Shown: positions 4,740-8,079 of the stretch, one piece after another
How the letters are laid out: every line of letters begins with the position of its first letter
Numbering within the stretch: position 1 is the first letter of the stretch
DNA from: Candidatus Planktophila limnetica
Lineage (GTDB): Bacteria; Actinomycetota; Actinomycetes; Nanopelagicales; Nanopelagicaceae
Length of the DNA stretch: 8,079 nt
Assembly: GCA_029979485.1 (NCBI GenBank)
Contig: JAPOHK010000036.1
Location: 1 to 8,079 of the forward strand
Direction: 5' to 3'
Program-made: the position numbers and the translations under genes
The notes under the pieces: generated by a model
Told to the model about the DNA's origin: nothing
Seen by the model: the letters and a program-made list of their open reading frames with translations, nothing else
The model's database searches: none

Positions 4740-6247
4740 TTCGTCCATTGACGCAAAGTCAGAGATCTCTTGCATCTATTGCATCAACCCTCAGCGCAAA
4801 ATCAGACTTATCAGTATCTGAGTTAGAAAAAATCGCAGTAACCGGGATTTCAAGTTCAAGTTCAGAAATAGAACCAGGCGATCTCTTCTGTGCCTTTGCT
4901 GGGGCAAAAGTACATGGCGCATCATTTGCGCAAGATGCGATTAAATCTGGGGCAGTAGCCATCCTTACTGATGCCCAAGGTGCCCAAGTAATTAAAGGTT
5001 TGCTAATTAAAGGTCTTCCAGTTCTTATCGTTTCGCAGCCACGTAAAAGCGCCGCAATCTTAACTTCTTGGTTCTACGGCGAACCTATGCGTGATTTATT
5101 TAGCATTGGCATCACAGGAACAAATGGAAAAACAACTGTAAGCACACTGTGCTATCAAATATTTCAAAGCGCTGGGCAAGAGACTGGATTAATTGGAACT
5201 GTTGAAACGCGTATCGGAAACGAAGTACTTGCGAGCACCCGGACAACCCCTGAAGCTGCAGAATTACAAGCCCTTGTTGCAACTATGCGGGAGCGGCACT
5301 GCCGAAATTTAGTTATGGAAGTATCTAGTCATGCAATAGCCCTTGATCGAATTCGCGGTAGTTATTTTGCAGCTGTTGGATTTACAAATTTATCTCAAGA
5401 TCACTTGGATTTTCATCCGAGCATGGAAGATTATTTTGCCACTAAATCTAGGTTATTTACATATGAATACGCAGATCAAGCTTTTATAAATATTGATGAT
5501 GCTTACGGGCAGATACTTGCAGATAAAACAGAACTTCCCGTTCAGACAATCTCACGTTTCAATGAGAATGCGACGTGGCATTACACGCGAATTGAAGAAG
5601 GAATCGCTCACAGTGATATTTCTATTCGCGGTGTAGGTGGAGTGCTAATTGATAGTCGCACAACACTTCGTGGCGGTTTTAATTTCGATAATCTTTTGAT
5701 GGCCGTCGCAATTTGTGTTGAATCTGGAATTGATCCAATGGATATACAAACCCTTATTCCACATTTAGTTGGTGCAGCCGGGCGTCTTGAACCCGTAAAT
5801 CTTGGTCAAAATTTCACAGCATTAGTTGATTATGCACATAGCCCAGATGCAGTTGCTCGCGTACTGGCTGCGGCTCGCGAAATGAGCGATAAGAGAGTTA
5901 TTGCAGTCTTGGGTTGTGGAGGAGATCGCGATGCTTCTAAACGCAACGCAATGGGTCAAGAACTTTCATTACGCAGCGATATTGCAATCTTTACAAGTGA
6001 TAATCCACGTTCAGAAGATCCGCAAGTAATTCTTGCGCAGATGACTGATGGATTAAAGATTTCAAAGCCCAGCTCTATTGTGCAAGATCGTGGCGAAGCA
6101 ATTAAATTAGCCGTGAATCTTGCCCAGCCTGGCGATGTTGTCATTGTCTTGGGCAAGGGTCACGAACGTGGTCAGGAAATTGCGGGAGTTATTCATCCCT
6201 TTGACGATCGTCTTGTCCTTGCTCATGCAATTGAGGCAAAAAAATGA
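4736..6247 (+). CDS. murE: UDP-N-acetylmuramoyl-L-alanyl-D-glutamate--2,6-diaminopimelate ligase
   Basis: Cytoplasmic ATP-dependent Mur ligase that adds the third residue to the peptidoglycan stem peptide; 503 residues, normal size. The P-loop is GITGTNGKTT (125-134), followed by TTPEA (170-174), VMEVSSHA (193-200), TNLSQDHLDFH (217-227), the expected carbamylated lysine K237 in FATKSRLF, VDYAHSPD (364-371), LGCGGDRD (392-399) and GKGHE (473-477). The substrate loop is DNPR (422-425); the arginine is the known determinant for meso-diaminopimelate, so a meso-DAP cell wall is expected. In the N-terminal UDP-binding region the common D-S-R before xPGDLF is replaced by a serine run (SSSSSE, 40-44 onward), a motif that varies among Actinobacteria. 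It overlaps ftsI and murF by ATGA on each side. Confidence 0.97.
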   Translation: MIRPLTQSQRSLASIASTLSAKSDLSVSELEKIAVTGISSSSSEIEPGDLFCAFAGAKVHGASFAQDAIKSGAVAILTDAQGAQVIKGLLIKGLPVLIVSQPRKSAAILTSWFYGEPMRDLFSIGITGTNGKTTVSTLCYQIFQSAGQETGLIGTVETRIGNEVLASTRTTPEAAELQALVATMRERHCRNLVMEVSSHAIALDRIRGSYFAAVGFTNLSQDHLDFHPSMEDYFATKSRLFTYEYADQAFINIDDAYGQILADKTELPVQTISRFNENATWHYTRIEEGIAHSDISIRGVGGVLIDSRTTLRGGFNFDNLLMAVAICVESGIDPMDIQTLIPHLVGAAGRLEPVNLGQNFTALVDYAHSPDAVARVLAAAREMSDKRVIAVLGCGGDRDASKRNAMGQELSLRSDIAIFTSDNPRSEDPQVILAQMTDGLKISKPSSIVQDRGEAIKLAVNLAQPGDVVIVLGKGHERGQEIAGVIHPFDDRLVLAHAIEAKK

Positions 6248-7632
6248 TTCCGCTAACTATTAAGCAAATTGCCGAAATTGTTGGTGGAAAAACTTACGGA
6301 GACGCGTCTCAAGTGATTACTTCCGCCCCGGTATTTGATTCGCGCTTAGCCATAAAAGGTTCTCTCTTTTTAGCTCTTATTGGTGAAAAATCAGATGGTC
6401 ATGATTTCACTAAGGATGCCAGCTCAAATGGCGCAGCAGGATTTATGACAACTCGAGAAGTAGAAGGCAACGGGATTGTGGTTGATGACGTACTTGTTGC
6501 TGTGCGTGCACTTGCGGCATATGTACGTAAGCAATTGCCTAAATTAATTGTAATTGGGATTACAGGCTCTAGTGGCAAGACAACTACTAAAGATCTCCTT
6601 GCCTCGATACTCTCAAGTCGCGCCAACTGTGTTTTTACTAAAGCATCGTTTAACAACGAACTTGGCGCACCTATAACTCTTCTGGAATGTGACACCAATA
6701 CCAAATACTGCATCCTAGAAATGGGCGCTCGTCATCAAGGCGATATCGCAGCATTGTGTGAAATGGCTCGACCAAACGTTGGAGTTGTTCTGCGCGTAGG
6801 CACAGCGCACTTAGGTGAGTTTGGAAGTGTCGAAAAGATTGCTCAAACAAAAGGCGAGCTAATTCAGTCACTCGGTAAAGATGCAATTGCAGTTCTGGGA
6901 ACCTATGACCCTCACACCAAAGCTATGAAGTCTCATCATGCAGGCAGAATCATCTATTTTGGCGAAAATTCAAATGATGACGTGAGGGCAGCAGATATCG
7001 AAATGCGTGAGGCGCGTCCGCATTTCGATTTAGTCACGCCTGCGTGTCGAGATGCTGTTGGAATGCGATTAATTGGTGCTCATCAAATTTCCAATGCATT
7101 GGCAGCCGCTGCCGTATGCACAGCCCTTGATATTCCGATTGAAGTAATTGCCAGCGGTTTATCGACTTCAGATTTAGCAAGCAAATGGCGCATGCAAATA
7201 AATGAAGTTAAAGATCTCTTAATTATTAATGACTCCTACAACGCAAACCCTGAGTCAATGAATGCTGCATTAGATTCGCTGGCTTTATTTGCCCAAGAAC
7301 GTGGTGGAGCATCATGGGCTTTTCTCGGACAAATGCATGAATTAGGTGCGCAGAGCGACGCGCTACACGCAAGCGTTGCAAGGCACGCACACGAGCTTGG
7401 TATTGATCATCTTGTAAGCATCGGAACACGTGCATTTGCTGAGGGCATTCCAGCGCAGAGCTCTACTACGCTTCACTATTGCCAAGACATCACACAAGCA
7501 CTTTCTCTGGTGTCGCATTTCGCACCAGGTGATGTAGTTCTTGTGAAAGCCTCACGTTCTGAGCACTTTGAAACGCTGAGCCAGGGGATTGAAGATTCCT
7601 GGAAAGAGTTATGTGGAGAGGATAAGAAGTGA
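6244..7632 (+). CDS. murF: UDP-N-acetylmuramoyl-tripeptide--D-alanyl-D-alanine ligase
   Basis: Mur ligase that adds D-Ala-D-Ala to complete UDP-MurNAc-pentapeptide in the cytoplasm; 462 residues, typical. Signatures are FDSR...G..F.AL (31-45), P-loop GITGSSGKTTTKD (105-117), FNNELGAPITLL (136-147), LEMGARHQGDI (158-168), GTAHLGEFGS (186-195) and the MurF hallmark NDSYNANPESM (329-339), with SKWRM (313-317) before it. One oddity is R184 in VVLRVGTAHLGEFGS, where most homologues I know have Asn. The start ATG overlaps the murE stop (ATGA at 6244-6247), with GAGG at 6233-6236 as ribosome site. The last codon overlaps the mraY start as GTGA. Confidence 0.97.
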   Translation: MIPLTIKQIAEIVGGKTYGDASQVITSAPVFDSRLAIKGSLFLALIGEKSDGHDFTKDASSNGAAGFMTTREVEGNGIVVDDVLVAVRALAAYVRKQLPKLIVIGITGSSGKTTTKDLLASILSSRANCVFTKASFNNELGAPITLLECDTNTKYCILEMGARHQGDIAALCEMARPNVGVVLRVGTAHLGEFGSVEKIAQTKGELIQSLGKDAIAVLGTYDPHTKAMKSHHAGRIIYFGENSNDDVRAADIEMREARPHFDLVTPACRDAVGMRLIGAHQISNALAAAAVCTALDIPIEVIASGLSTSDLASKWRMQINEVKDLLIINDSYNANPESMNAALDSLALFAQERGGASWAFLGQMHELGAQSDALHASVARHAHELGIDHLVSIGTRAFAEGIPAQSSTTLHYCQDITQALSLVSHFAPGDVVLVKASRSEHFETLSQGIEDSWKELCGEDKK

Positions 7633-8079
7633 GAGTCATTCTTATCGCGGGAGCAATCGCTCTACTCGTTTCATTATTCGGAACACCATTACTAATTCGC
7701 GTTCTGGCTAAGCTAGGTTTTGGTCAAGTAATCAGAGATGACGGCCCAACTTCGCACCACACAAAGCGTGGAACACCAACAATGGGCGGAATTGTCATCA
7801 TTGTTGCAACCGTGATCGCGTATGCGATTGCACATCTTTTCTCTGGACGTCCGCCAACCGTTTCTGCACTATTGGTTATTGGATTAGTCATCGCCTTAGG
7901 TTTGATCGGCTTCTTAGATGATTATTTGAAAATCTCACGCAAGCAATCACTGGGATTAACTGGCAAGCAAAAACTTATTTCTCAAGGAATTGTTGCAGCT
8001 CTCTTTGGATATTTGGGAATTCAATTTGCAGACCTTGGCGGCCTAACACCTATTTCACAAAATCTGTCTACCGTGCGCG
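7629..8079 (+). CDS. mraY: Phospho-N-acetylmuramoyl-pentapeptide-transferase, N-terminal part (runs off window)
   Basis: MraY is the polytopic membrane enzyme that transfers phospho-MurNAc-pentapeptide to undecaprenyl phosphate, making lipid I. The first 150 codons are present; the rest lies beyond the window. It starts at GTG 7629, overlapping the murF stop as GTGA, with AGAGGA (7617-7622) at 6 bases' spacing. The first transmembrane helix covers about residues 3-23. It is followed by the conserved cytoplasmic loop IRDDGPTSHHTKRGTPTMGG (35-54), whose H-x-x-K-x-G-T-P-T-M-G-G pattern is diagnostic. A second helix (about 55-71) and a third (about 80-95) lead to F-L-D97-D98-Y, the Mg-binding aspartate pair of the active site, then KISRKQSLGLTGKQKL, also conserved. 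Related WecA-type transferases lack this GTPTMGG context with a mur neighbourhood, so the call is firm. Confidence 0.96.
   Translation, partial: MRVILIAGAIALLVSLFGTPLLIRVLAKLGFGQVIRDDGPTSHHTKRGTPTMGGIVIIVATVIAYAIAHLFSGRPPTVSALLVIGLVIALGLIGFLDDYLKISRKQSLGLTGKQKLISQGIVAALFGYLGIQFADLGGLTPISQNLSTVR

Noticed and set aside
6399..6713. 104-codon open frame on the minus strand inside murF
   Set aside because: Lies wholly antisense to conserved MurF motifs, with no family resemblance or ribosome site; a shadow frame.

Overview
The window is the front end of an actinobacterial dcw (division and cell wall) cluster, read entirely on the + strand. The order is dinB (3' end), a DUF3040 membrane protein, a terminator, mraZ, rsmH (mraW), ftsL, ftsI (pbpB), murE, murF and mraY (5' end). 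A dinB and DUF3040 pair just upstream of mraZ, a conserved hairpin between mraZ and rsmH, and Actinobacteria-like MraZ, FtsI and RsmH sequences all point to Actinomycetota. By eye the GC content is only in the mid-40s percent and the genes are tightly packed. That suggests a streamlined low-GC lineage such as the freshwater acI/Nanopelagicales group; this placement is inference, with no search behind it.

Layout. 1-352 is the C-terminal part of DNA polymerase IV, and 385-750 is the DUF3040 gene, closed by a clear rho-independent terminator at 774-798. Bases 799-999 hold no ordinary gene but are dense with control signals: GTGGGG-like boxes repeated about every 10 bp (826-900) that look like an MraZ operator, a promoter candidate inside them (TTGAAA 869-874, TAAAGT 891-896), a possible 11-codon leader ORF, and three perfect tandem copies of a 16-bp unit (922-969). 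mraZ (1000-1431) can be translated along its whole length except that codon 12 is TAA, so as written the repressor is broken. Bases 1432-1606 carry a GC-rich two-tier hairpin resembling the actinobacterial mraW RNA motif. From rsmH onward every gene abuts or overlaps the next (TAA|ATG, a short overlap, ATGA, ATGA, GTGA), so 1607-8079 is almost certainly one translationally coupled operon.

How the genes work together. MurE and MurF build UDP-MurNAc-pentapeptide in the cytoplasm, with a DNPR motif indicating meso-diaminopimelate at position 3. MraY loads the sugar-peptide on the lipid carrier as lipid I. FtsI crosslinks the finished strands at the septum, recruited with FtsL, and RsmH methylates 16S rRNA. 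MraZ normally represses the cluster through the boxes upstream.

The points most worth a second look are the nonsense codon in mraZ beside an intact operator array, the 16-bp triple repeat in the probable mraZ leader, and the complementarity between the loop of the mraZ-rsmH hairpin and the Shine-Dalgarno sequences of rsmH and mraZ. I found no mobile element, CRISPR array, tRNA or rRNA.
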